From Gp6-AA40 sp963772955 (GTDB lineage: Bacteria > Acidobacteriota > Vicinamibacteria > Vicinamibacterales > UBA2999), in assembly GCA_963772955.1 (NCBI GenBank), contig CAVYZF010000004.1:124001-188000 (forward strand): DNA of 64,000 nucleotides. The letters run 5' to 3'. The notes under the pieces are model-generated. The model was not told where the DNA came from and ran no database searches. It saw only the letters and a program-made list of their open reading frames with translations. The position numbers and the translations under genes were made by a program. Below are positions 8,087 to 16,068 of this stretch, piece after piece. How positions within the stretch are numbered: position 1 is the stretch's first letter; every line of letters begins with the position of its first letter.

Positions 8087-9525
8087 CCGGGAAACGCGAC
8101 CGCTCGCATGTCCATCGGCTGCGATGTGATCCACAACGCGGCGACGGTAATCGCGATCGTCACAACGGCCCACGGAATCGTCGCCAGCACAGGTCTCTCG
8201 ACAAAGTCTCGCTCTGAAATCAAGTACGCGAGCGCCAGCGATCCGGCAGCCCCGATCAGAATCACGCCAACCTCGATCGGAAACACGAGTCCAGGTCGCA
8301 TTCCGGTCAACTGCCACAGCGGCGTACCGAGTGCCGCCCACCCGATCAGATCGAGCGCTGCTGACTGCGCCACGGGAATCACGGTGAGGACACCCGTGAG
8401 CAGATGAAATCCGTAGTGCGCGAGCCACACGCCGAAGCCGAGCGGCACGAGCGCATAGGCGTACCGCGTGACGACGTCGAGCGACGACGACAGCCGGGTG
8501 CGCGTGAGGCCAGCGGTCAGCACCCCCGCGATGGCGAGAAGGACGACCGGAATGACAATGAGGACAATGGCAAAGAGGGCGGCCAGGACCGGGCCCTCTG
8601 ACTGCACGCCAAGAACGTCGACCAGAGCTTGCTCCATCGCGCGAGCTGGAGCCGTCATGCCGAGCGCATTGATCAGGCCACCGAACACGAAGATGACGAC
8701 AAGCGCGGCGACATCACGCCGGCGCGGCAACCATCCAATGCCAGACCTGCGGCGAGGATCGACCAGTTCCAGTCCGGGCACGCGTGTCGCGATCGCAATG
8801 TTGTCGTGTGGGCAGGCCTGGACGCAGTCGAGGCAGAAAGTGCAATCGAGGTTGCCGACCTTGGCCGGGAGGAACAGCGCCAACTCGCACCCGCGTCGCA
8901 GGACTCGAGCCGGAACGGCGTCATCTCGTCGACCCTTGATGCAATCAACTGTGCGACACGTCCGGCACGTCTCCGGTTGTCGCACCTGCAACTCGAGCGG
9001 CGACATCGTCGATGCGACGAAACTGAACTGACCGATTGGGCAGAGATACTTGCAGAAGGTGGCGCCGGTAAAGAGGAGATCGACCGCCAGCGCGGCGGCA
9101 AAGTATCCGAGGACGAGCCACGCCGTCGCGCGAGGTAGCGACCACAGGTCGAAGAGCTCGTACGTAAAGAGCACTCCAACGAAGAGCGCGATCCCGATCC
9201 ATTTCACGCGGAGCCATCGCGGCCATCGGTGCAGAGGCGTCAGCCACCGGCGGCCTTGATCACGAACAAGGACAAACGGGCAGGCGGTGCAGAAGAAGTT
9301 ACCGGCGACGAGCAGCGCGAGGATGAGCCATCCGCGGTACTGCACCCACGACACAACCGTTGCGAGATTGGCGGGCGCAACTTGAGGGCCGAAGAGGCCG
9401 TGCACGACGAGCACGGCAGCGACGAGGAGGAGAACGGTCTGCAGCGACGTGCGGGCGTACCGCCACCGCAGAAAGGATCCGACAAGAGGCCACCGAAGAA
9501 CGTCCGATGGCGTGGGGTTCGTCAC
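8083..9525 (-). CDS. NapH/CcoG-like polytopic membrane ferredoxin
   Basis: A 480-residue membrane protein with about nine to ten transmembrane helices. Between helices it carries conserved cysteine motifs: FFCTACPF and FCKYLCPIGQFSF (the NosR/NapH/CcoG-type CxxxCP signature), CRTCRTVDC, and a bacterial ferredoxin motif CTFCLDCVQACP. These predict [4Fe-4S] clusters at the membrane and electron transfer across or along it. The cytoplasmic ferredoxin segment is at about residues 175-245; the C-terminal half (about 255-480) adds helices that NapH lacks. It is coupled by ATGA overlaps to both neighbours, one membrane protein upstream and a FixH-like protein downstream, recalling FixG-FixH. Its partner reductase or substrate is not visible. 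Confidence 0.8.
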   Translation of the reverse strand: MTNPTPSDVLRWPLVGSFLRWRYARTSLQTVLLLVAAVLVVHGLFGPQVAPANLATVVSWVQYRGWLILALLVAGNFFCTACPFVLVRDQGRRWLTPLHRWPRWLRVKWIGIALFVGVLFTYELFDLWSLPRATAWLVLGYFAAALAVDLLFTGATFCKYLCPIGQFSFVASTMSPLELQVRQPETCRTCRTVDCIKGRRDDAVPARVLRRGCELALFLPAKVGNLDCTFCLDCVQACPHDNIAIATRVPGLELVDPRRRSGIGWLPRRRDVAALVVIFVFGGLINALGMTAPARAMEQALVDVLGVQSEGPVLAALFAIVLIVIPVVLLAIAGVLTAGLTRTRLSSSLDVVTRYAYALVPLGFGVWLAHYGFHLLTGVLTVIPVAQSAALDLIGWAALGTPLWQLTGMRPGLVFPIEVGVILIGAAGSLALAYLISERDFVERPVLATIPWAVVTIAITVAALWITSQPMDMRAVAFPG

Positions 9526-10103
9526 ACGGACGCAGCTACCCCGTGGTCCCAGTTACACGTGCACCGCTGAGCCGCCGCGTCGGACTTCGTCGGAAACATG
9601 TGGTAGTACATCGCAATCACCATCGGGATGAAGACGATGGTGTTGTAGAACAGGTGAAGTTCGACGCGAGGCACCCACATCTGCACGATGCTCGTTGGCA
9701 CGGGCCGTCCACCGAGGTTATAGCCAGTGGTCGCTTGAGCAAGCAGCAGGAAGTGTTCGATGTGATGGAAGAACTGGATGGCGAGGGCGATGGTCCACCA
9801 CTTGCGATCGATTCCCGTGAAACCTGTGCGCAAGGTCCACAGCCCGATGAGCATCACGACGGCGTAGCCGTAGTGCAGCGTTTCCGACTGAATCACCCAG
9901 GGGAAGAAATAGCCGACGATTCCGCGCGCCTCCGGAACCGGCCAGGCGAGCGCGTAGATCTGAAATCCCTGGATCAGATGCTCTCCCCAATGCGCGAGCA
10001 CGATCAGCATGAACAGCCGCAGCGCGAGCTCGTGTTGAGAGCTATTCAGGCGCTCCATCAAAGGGGCATCAACACGGACGCTGGCGGCATGGGCTACGCT
10101 CAT
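9522..10103 (-). CDS. Polytopic membrane protein with conserved histidines
   Basis: A 193-residue protein with about five transmembrane helices and His-rich motifs inside them: AHWGEHLIQ, HYGYAV and FHHIEHFLLLAQ, plus HLFYNT and YYHMF. Histidines in helices of this kind suggest heme or metal coordination, so a quinol- or cytochrome-type role with the downstream ferredoxin protein is plausible but unproved. First gene of the operon. The ATG at 10103 has GGAG six bases upstream; an ATG at 10118 is an alternative. Confidence 0.65.
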   Translation of the reverse strand: MSVAHAASVRVDAPLMERLNSSQHELALRLFMLIVLAHWGEHLIQGFQIYALAWPVPEARGIVGYFFPWVIQSETLHYGYAVVMLIGLWTLRTGFTGIDRKWWTIALAIQFFHHIEHFLLLAQATTGYNLGGRPVPTSIVQMWVPRVELHLFYNTIVFIPMVIAMYYHMFPTKSDAAAQRCTCNWDHGVAASV

Positions 10104-10231
10104 CTGGTTCTCCGGCATGTCAACGGGTTCAGCGACGAGTTCAGGTAGAAGTATAGGGGCGCCGCTGGACAGCCCCAATCCTACAAACACACTATGGCGA
10201 CCTGCCGACCACACGGCCAGAATCGACCGTC

Positions 10232-10423
10232 ATGAGGGCGATCCGCCTGACTGCATCGATCTTCATCCTGATCCTCATCGCCATGACGGCGATGGGCTGG
10301 ATCTGGACCGGGACGCATCAGCCACCGGCGCAGGCCGCCGCGGCGCGCATCGTCCTCGCGCTCGCGGCACTGGCCGGTATCGGTGGCCTCGTCGCATTGT
10401 GGCGATGGCCCAGGCGCATATAG
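10232..10423 (+). CDS. Small two-helix membrane protein
   Basis: A 63-residue protein with two hydrophobic helices (LTASIFILILIAMTAMGWIW and ARIVLALAALAGIGGLVALW) and a short polar loop, ending WRWPRRI. Its stop is directly followed by the ATG of the NUDIX gene, so the two are cotranscribed. Function unknown. Confidence 0.55.
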   Translation: MRAIRLTASIFILILIAMTAMGWIWTGTHQPPAQAAAARIVLALAALAGIGGLVALWRWPRRI

Positions 10424-10924
10424 ATGGCACACAAACAGGCGGCAGGGCTCTTGTTGTTCAGAGAAAGCGTCGGCACGCTCGAAGTGCTGCTCGTCCACCC
10501 CGGCGGGCCGTTGTGGGCTGGTAAAGACGAGGGAGCCTGGTCGATTCCCAAGGGTGAGATCGAGCCGAACGAAGATGCGCTGTCGGCAGCACGACGCGAG
10601 GTCGAAGAAGAGACGGGCGCGCGCCCCTCTGGCAACTTCATCGTGCTCTCGCCCTTCCGTCAGACGGGCGGGAAGATCGTGCATGTATGGGCGATTGAGA
10701 GCGACTTCGATCCGGCCTCGCTCACGAGCAATCTGTTCGAGATGGAATGGCCGCCCAAGTCGGGCAACCGGCGGTCATTTCCCGAAGTCGATCGCGCGGC
10801 GTGGTTCGATCTCGAAACCGCTGGAAGAAAAATCCTCCCGAGCCAGGCGATCGTTCTGCAACATCTTCAGGACCGGATCAGAGAAACTGCCGGGCGGGCG
10901 CCGCAGGCGATTCGCGAAAACTGA
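10424..10924 (+). CDS. NUDIX hydrolase
   Basis: A 166-residue cytoplasmic hydrolase of nucleoside diphosphates linked to another moiety. The NUDIX box is intact: G at the start of GEIEPNEDALSAARREVEEETGA, with REVEEETG giving the metal-binding Glu residues. Upstream LLVHPGGPLWAGKDEGAWSIPKG is typical of the Ap4A-hydrolase/MutT-like bacterial subgroup (WSIPKGE). Substrate specificity cannot be read from sequence. It abuts the small membrane protein gene and its 3' end overlaps the convergent membrane gene by 47 bases. Confidence 0.88.
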   Translation: MAHKQAAGLLLFRESVGTLEVLLVHPGGPLWAGKDEGAWSIPKGEIEPNEDALSAARREVEEETGARPSGNFIVLSPFRQTGGKIVHVWAIESDFDPASLTSNLFEMEWPPKSGNRRSFPEVDRAAWFDLETAGRKILPSQAIVLQHLQDRIRETAGRAPQAIREN

Positions 10925-11372
10925 CGACTGCGCGATAGCCGAGCACGAGGAACATCACCAGCACGATCAACTGCGAGATCCCAAACGGGGGCTCCGACTG
11001 GGTCGGGGCCAGTTCTCTCAGCGCCGGCACCTTCTGGAACGTCTGCACGATCAGCACGAACACGTTCAAATAGAGCGATAGCACCGCCGTAACCACATAC
11101 GTCTGGCGCCAGCCGCCTGCGAGGCCATACCGGTAGCGAGCAACGCACGCGATCGCGAGCGCGACGAGCGAGATCGCTCCGACGATGTGCGATGGCAACA
11201 CTCGATCGACTGGGAAGCCATAACCGGTGAGGTTGGTCACGATGGTTGTCAGAAGAAACAGGCCGGTCCAGCCGTCGAGTCTCTTGCCGCTCAGCAAGCC
11301 TCCGAGGACGACCAATCCCGTAATGATTCCGATCAAGCTGATCACGACGTGGACCAAGGTAAAAAGCGCCAT
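10878..11372 (-). CDS. Four-helix membrane protein
   Basis: A 164-residue protein with four transmembrane segments: VHVVISLIGIITGLVVLGGLL, GLFLLTTIVTNLTGYGF, IVGAISLVALAIACVARY and QTYVVTAVLSLYLNVFVLIVQTF, and a fifth short hydrophobic stretch near the end (QLIVLVMFLVLGYRAVV). No catalytic motifs were seen; it resembles DUF2306-type small membrane proteins of unknown role. A GGAG site precedes the ATG. Overlaps the NUDIX gene convergently. Confidence 0.6.
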   Translation of the reverse strand: MALFTLVHVVISLIGIITGLVVLGGLLSGKRLDGWTGLFLLTTIVTNLTGYGFPVDRVLPSHIVGAISLVALAIACVARYRYGLAGGWRQTYVVTAVLSLYLNVFVLIVQTFQKVPALRELAPTQSEPPFGISQLIVLVMFLVLGYRAVVSFRESPAAPARQFL

Positions 11373-11606
11373 GGGAATGACTCCGTTGCGGGCGAGCGTA
11401 CCACAGCCGTACGAGACGAAGTTGTCCTGCGACCTCGATCAGCTCGGCTACACTGACGCACGCCTTCAGCCGCACAGCGAGATGACGCCAGAGCAAGCCG
11501 AGATCTGGACGAGGGCGATTGGGACCAGACGCTGACCGCGATTCCGCAACTGCGACTACACAACCAGTGCATCACCCGAGCGGCCCACCGCCAGCCCGCC
11601 AATCTG

Positions 11607-12605
11607 GTGGCGTGGCTCGGCGCGGTGCAGGCGCAGGAGTTCGGCCCGGCCAAGTGGGGACTTGGGCTGCGCCTGCCAGAGACAACCACTGACAGCTCCA
11701 TCGACAAGGCGTTCGATGCCGGTCGAATTCTGCGCACACATGTGATGAGACCGACATGGCACTTCGTCGCGTCGGCCGACATCCGTTGGATGTTGGAACT
11801 GACGGCGCCGCGAGTCCATCGAACGATCGGGCACTACTGTCGCAAGCTGGGGCTGGGTCCTGAGGTGTGCACGCGCGCCACCAGCATCTTCGAACGCGCG
11901 CTCGATGGTCAGGCGCTTACGCGCCCTGAGCTGAACCTGCGCCTCGAACGCGCCGGCATGGGTGCAAAAGGGATCTCGCTCGCAATGCTGACGATCTTCG
12001 CGGAGCTCGAGGGCGTGCTCTGCAGCGGCCCGCGCCGCGGGAAGCATCACACTTACGCGCTGCTCTCCGCGCGCGCACCGGATGCCAGACGCCTATCGCG
12101 CGACGAATCTCTTGCCGAGCTCACCGCTCGATTCTTCCGCAGCCACGGTCCGGCAACGATGAGCGACTTCGTGTGGTGGTCGGGTCTGACCATGGCCGAC
12201 ACGAAGCGCGGACTCGAGATGAATCGCGCGAAGTCCGAGGTCGTCGATGGATGCACGTATTGGACGGTTGGGAACACGTCGCGTCCTGGCCCAGATCGAG
12301 CCAACGCTCACCTGCTGCCGATCTACGACGAATACCTCGTGTCCTATCGCGATCGCGAGGCCGTTCCACACGGCCCGACGGTCGTGAAATCGCGTGCTCG
12401 CGAGTCGGTCACGTTCCAGCACGCGCTGGTGATCGCCGGCCAGGTTGCAGGCACCTGGCGGATGCCGAAGACGTCCGACGGCGTCGCCATCGACGTTTTT
12501 CCCTTGCGAAGGCTCACGAAGCCGGAGCGGGGTCAGGTCAACGCAGCCGGCGAACGCTACAGCCGGTTCGTTGGCGCACCCGTGACGGTCTCGATCGCCA
12601 AATAA
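11607..12605 (+). CDS. Winged-helix DNA-binding protein of the HTH_42/YcaQ-like family
   Basis: The AVQAQEFGPAKWGLGLR segment, RTHVMRPTWHFV, RGKHHTYALL, RFFRSHGPATMSDFVWWSGL and YDEYLVSYRDR are hallmarks of winged-helix proteins related to AlkZ/YcaQ, some of which are glycosylases that unhook DNA crosslinks; the lack of a clear catalytic motif leaves function open. The first canonical start is the GTG at 11607, giving 332 residues. However, the reading frame stays open upstream to 11457 and encodes the family's usual beginning (RLHNQCITRAAHRQPANLV), so the real protein starts earlier, perhaps at a CTG at 11532, or a frameshift has separated the original start. Confidence 0.7.
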   Translation: MAWLGAVQAQEFGPAKWGLGLRLPETTTDSSIDKAFDAGRILRTHVMRPTWHFVASADIRWMLELTAPRVHRTIGHYCRKLGLGPEVCTRATSIFERALDGQALTRPELNLRLERAGMGAKGISLAMLTIFAELEGVLCSGPRRGKHHTYALLSARAPDARRLSRDESLAELTARFFRSHGPATMSDFVWWSGLTMADTKRGLEMNRAKSEVVDGCTYWTVGNTSRPGPDRANAHLLPIYDEYLVSYRDREAVPHGPTVVKSRARESVTFQHALVIAGQVAGTWRMPKTSDGVAIDVFPLRRLTKPERGQVNAAGERYSRFVGAPVTVSIAK

Positions 12606-12643
12606 CGGCCTCACATCCGATCATCCACCCCAGTTGCGCTAAG

Positions 12644-13078
12644 ATGGGCGTCGTCTCCATGCACCGCTCAAGTTGGGGCTCGTGCGCAGTTGCGGTGGCC
12701 CTTCTGGCCATTCAGGTCGGCGTGTCGGCGCTCGGCGTGATCGGCATGTGTGTGGACCGGCCGCATACTCACGGCGGCATCCCGGCGCCTGACTGTTTGA
12801 TGCACACGTCGCAGCCGGCCAGCACGGCGCCAGAAGCGTCGAATCCCGGCCATCATCATCACCACGACAGCAGCGTACCAGCCAACACCGCTCAACTGGC
12901 GTGCAGTTGTTCATCTGATCCGCTGACGCTGCTGACGACTGACATCGCGGTGCTACCGATCGGCGTCTCGGTCGGTCTGCCGGATCTCGTCGCTCTCTCG
13001 TCGCCTGCACGCGCGCAGTCAGCTCCGGAAAGTCGGCGCGCTCCGATCTCTCCACCTCCGCGACCCTCGCTCTCCTGA
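12644..13078 (+). CDS. Secreted histidine-rich protein
   Basis: A 144-residue protein with a signal peptide (SWGSCAVAVALLAIQVGVSALGVIG) and metal-binding-like stretches: CVDRPHTHGGIPAPDCLMH, a run of five His preceded by Gly and followed by Asp, and CSCSSD. The C-terminus is Pro/Ser/Arg-rich. The composition suggests binding of copper, zinc or another soft metal. It sits directly upstream of a TonB receptor and a BNR protein, both in the same direction, so a metal or metallophore uptake role is inferred. The ATG at 12659 is an alternative start. Confidence 0.6.
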   Translation: MGVVSMHRSSWGSCAVAVALLAIQVGVSALGVIGMCVDRPHTHGGIPAPDCLMHTSQPASTAPEASNPGHHHHHDSSVPANTAQLACSCSSDPLTLLTTDIAVLPIGVSVGLPDLVALSSPARAQSAPESRRAPISPPPRPSLS

Positions 13079-13096
13079 CAACCAAGCGGATATCCA

Positions 13097-13116
13097 GGCG
13101 GGGCTGAAGCCCCGCC
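13097..13116. repeat. REP-like intergenic palindrome, copy 2
   Basis: Perfect stem GGCGGGGC / GCCCCGCC around TGAA in the gap 13079-13194, just after the His-rich protein gene. May act as a terminator. Confidence 0.6.
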
Positions 13117-13161
13117 TCTACGTGTCGGCGTTGTCGCCGGCGGGTTCCGTTTTCCTTGAAC

Positions 13162-13181
13162 GGCAGGTCTTTAGACCTGCC
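13162..13181. repeat. REP-like intergenic palindrome, copy 3 (variant)
   Basis: Perfect stem GGCAGGTC / GACCTGCC around TTTA, about 14 bases upstream of the TonB receptor start. In mRNA it would sit near the ribosome site. Its sequence differs from copy 2 by compensatory changes in both arms, which suggests the hairpin itself is conserved. Confidence 0.6.
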
Positions 13182-13194
13182 AAGGTGGGGAGTC

Positions 13195-16059
13195 ATGAAA
13201 ACAGGGTTATGGGGCTGCCTCGTTTTGGCAGCCTGCTGCGCCGTGGCATCCGTTCGCACGGTGCACGCGCAGGAAGCGATCAATTTCGCGAGCGTGAGCG
13301 GGCGTGTCACCGATCCGCAGGGCGCCGTCGTGCCTGGCGCCAGGGTCAGCGCACGACAGACGGAAACCAACATCGTCTCTGAAACCGTGACGAACACCGA
13401 GGGACGATTCCGTTTCCCGTATCTCAAGGTCGGTATCTACGAGCTGAAAGTACACGTCGACGGGTTTGCCGACAGCATCCGAATACTCAGGGCGTCCGTG
13501 GGCGCGGCGTTCGACATCACCGTGCCGCTCGCCGTGGCAGGGCTCGACGCGAGCGTGACCGTCTCAGCGGAGTCGCCGCTGCTCGAGGCAGCGCGCAGTC
13601 AGATCGCGGGCACGGTTCCACAGTCGGAGGTCCAGAGCCTTCCGATGAACGGTCGCAACTTCCTCGATCTCGCACTCCTCATTCCAGGTGTCTCGCCGAC
13701 CAACATCGGCAGCACGCAGCTCTTCGCTGAAACATCCGCAGTTCCAGGTCAGGGGATCTCGATTGCCAGCCAGCGCAACCTGTCCAACAACTTCATCGTC
13801 GATGGACTGTCTGCGAATGACGACGCTGCGGGCTTGAGCGGGATTCCATATGGAATCGACGCCGTCGAACAGTTTCAAGTCGTCACATCGGGTGGGCAGG
13901 CCGAGCTCGGACGCGCGCTTGGCGGCTACATCAGCGTCGTCACCAAAAGCGGCACGAACGCATTCCGAGGCACGCTCTACGACTACATCCGCGACGACAG
14001 CCTCAACGCGGCCAATGCGCTCTCCGGCACGAGGCTGCCGATGGACCAGCACCAGTACGGCGCCAGCCTTGGTGGTCCCCTCGCGCGCAACCGGACGTTC
14101 TTCTTCGGCAACTTCGAGCAGCGCCTGCTCGATCAAACGGGCCTCGTCACGATCCTTCCGGAGAACGTGCCCGTCATCAATGCCAAGCTCGGGGCGACGA
14201 GTTATCCGGGATCGTCCGTCACGACCGGCATCTATCCGAATCCTGTTCACAGCACCAACGCGATCGCAAAGCTCGATCATCACGTCAACGGTTCTGATCA
14301 CCTCACGTTTCGATACGCCCTCTATCACGTCACATCCGACAACTCGCGCGGCGCCGGCGCGCTGAATGCGCCAAGCGCCTCGGCCGGGCTTGACAACGTG
14401 GACCACTCGCTGGGGTTCGGCAATACGTGGACGATCTCCCCGCAGATGGTCAACGAGACGCGCGCACAGGTCGTGTACAGCGATCTGAAGGCACCACCGA
14501 CCGATCTGATCGGACCCGCCGTCAGCATCACGGGCGTCGCAGCGTTCGGCACCTCGTCCGGCAGCCCGACCAGACGCCTGAACAAGATGTATCAAGTCGT
14601 GAACACGCTGTCTCGTCAGGCGGGTGCGCACGCCCTGCGAGCCGGAGTCGATCTGGTGTTCAACGACGACACGATCACCTACCCGCGCTCGTTCCGCGGC
14701 AACTACGCCTTCTCGTCGATGGCGAACTTCCTGCTCGGCAACTACAGCGGCTTCACCCAGACGTTCGGCGATCCCGTCGTCTCACAGACGAACCCGAACA
14801 TCGGCATGTACGCGCAGGATGAATGGCGCGTCGGGTCGAGCCTCACGTTGAATCTCGGCCTGCGCTACGACCTGCAGTTCCTCGAGACGATCGACACCGA
14901 CACGAACAACGTGTCGCCAAGAGCGGGTTTCGCGTGGTCGCCGGCTGCTTCTCAGGCTCTCGTGGTCCGTGGCAGCGCAGGACTCTTCTTCGATCGGGTG
15001 CCGCTCCGTGCCGTCGCGAATGGCATCCTCTCCGCTGGCAACACGACTGAGCTCGCCAATCTCCAGCAACCCAGCGTCTCGGGGCTGATTCCGAGCCAGG
15101 CCGGTGCACCGGTGTTCCCGAACATCCTTCCTGCGCACATCCTGACGACGACTCTCGTGGACTTCACGACGATGGACCGCAATCTGCAGAATGCGTACTC
15201 GAAGCAGGCGAGCATCGAAGTGGAGCGCGTGCTCGCGCAGGGACTAACGGCAAGCATCGGCTACCAATACCTGCGTGGCGACAACCTCGTGATGTCGGTC
15301 AACCAGAACGTGCCGACGTGCGTGGCACAAGGGACGAACAACGGATGCCGTCCGAACGCCTCTTACAGAAACAACAGCCAGTACTCGTCGGTGGCGGACT
15401 CGACCTATCACGGGCTCCACGTGTCGCTCGTGCAGCGCCCGACCATCTGGGCGAGCGTGCGCGTCACCTATACGCTCTCCAAGTCGATGAACAACGTCGG
15501 CGAGGCGTTCTTCAGCTCACCGGTCGACCCGACGAACGTCATGAGGGACTGGGGTCGCTCCGACGATGACCAGCGCCATCGTCTCGTGCTCAACGGGACC
15601 GTGAACACGCCGATGGTACCGGCGACGACAACGTGGGAAGCCATCAGCCACGGATTCCAGGTCAGTGGCTTCCTGCAGTACTACTCGAAGCTCCCCTTCA
15701 ACATCACATCCGGCGTTGTGAACCTGCAGGGCACCAACAGCCGGCCGCTCGCCGATGGGGCGACAGCCGCGCCCAACTTCGACGTACGGGCCGTGACGCT
15801 GATTTCGCGGAACGCGGGACTCGGAAGCGATTTCTTCAGTCTGAATCTTCGGCTCAGTCGTGCCTTCCCGGTTGGCGGTGGCGTCAAGCTCGAAGGGCTG
15901 GTCGAGACATTCAACCTGACGAATCGCGCGAACCCGCTGACACGCAACGGGAACTTCGGCCCGGGAGCGTATCCGACGAACCCGGTCGCGACGTTCAACC
16001 AAATCACGGCGGTTGGCGATCCGAGGATTCTCCAGTTCGGACTGCGACTGACTTTCTGA
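13195..16059 (+). CDS. Oar-like TonB-dependent outer-membrane receptor with carboxypeptidase-regulatory domain
   Basis: A 954-residue outer-membrane protein. Signal peptide (ACCAVASVRTVHAQ), a carboxypeptidase-regulatory-like domain at about 30-110 (ASVSGRVTDPQGAVVPGARVSAR, TNTEGRFRFPYLKVGIYELKVHVDGF), a plug at about 125-240 (VQSLPMNGRNFLDLALLIPGVSP, FIVDGLSAND, GGYISVVTKSGTNAFRGTLYDY), then a large beta-barrel ending in the aromatic signature QFGLRLTF. These are features of the Oar/SusC-like acidobacterial receptors. The ligand is unknown. The ATG follows a GGGGAG site; a longer in-frame form from 13156 would include the upstream palindrome and is rejected. It is followed after nine bases by a BNR-repeat gene. 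Confidence 0.88.
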   Translation: MKTGLWGCLVLAACCAVASVRTVHAQEAINFASVSGRVTDPQGAVVPGARVSARQTETNIVSETVTNTEGRFRFPYLKVGIYELKVHVDGFADSIRILRASVGAAFDITVPLAVAGLDASVTVSAESPLLEAARSQIAGTVPQSEVQSLPMNGRNFLDLALLIPGVSPTNIGSTQLFAETSAVPGQGISIASQRNLSNNFIVDGLSANDDAAGLSGIPYGIDAVEQFQVVTSGGQAELGRALGGYISVVTKSGTNAFRGTLYDYIRDDSLNAANALSGTRLPMDQHQYGASLGGPLARNRTFFFGNFEQRLLDQTGLVTILPENVPVINAKLGATSYPGSSVTTGIYPNPVHSTNAIAKLDHHVNGSDHLTFRYALYHVTSDNSRGAGALNAPSASAGLDNVDHSLGFGNTWTISPQMVNETRAQVVYSDLKAPPTDLIGPAVSITGVAAFGTSSGSPTRRLNKMYQVVNTLSRQAGAHALRAGVDLVFNDDTITYPRSFRGNYAFSSMANFLLGNYSGFTQTFGDPVVSQTNPNIGMYAQDEWRVGSSLTLNLGLRYDLQFLETIDTDTNNVSPRAGFAWSPAASQALVVRGSAGLFFDRVPLRAVANGILSAGNTTELANLQQPSVSGLIPSQAGAPVFPNILPAHILTTTLVDFTTMDRNLQNAYSKQASIEVERVLAQGLTASIGYQYLRGDNLVMSVNQNVPTCVAQGTNNGCRPNASYRNNSQYSSVADSTYHGLHVSLVQRPTIWASVRVTYTLSKSMNNVGEAFFSSPVDPTNVMRDWGRSDDDQRHRLVLNGTVNTPMVPATTTWEAISHGFQVSGFLQYYSKLPFNITSGVVNLQGTNSRPLADGATAAPNFDVRAVTLISRNAGLGSDFFSLNLRLSRAFPVGGGVKLEGLVETFNLTNRANPLTRNGNFGPGAYPTNPVATFNQITAVGDPRILQFGLRLTF

Positions 16060-16068
16060 GGACACGCG

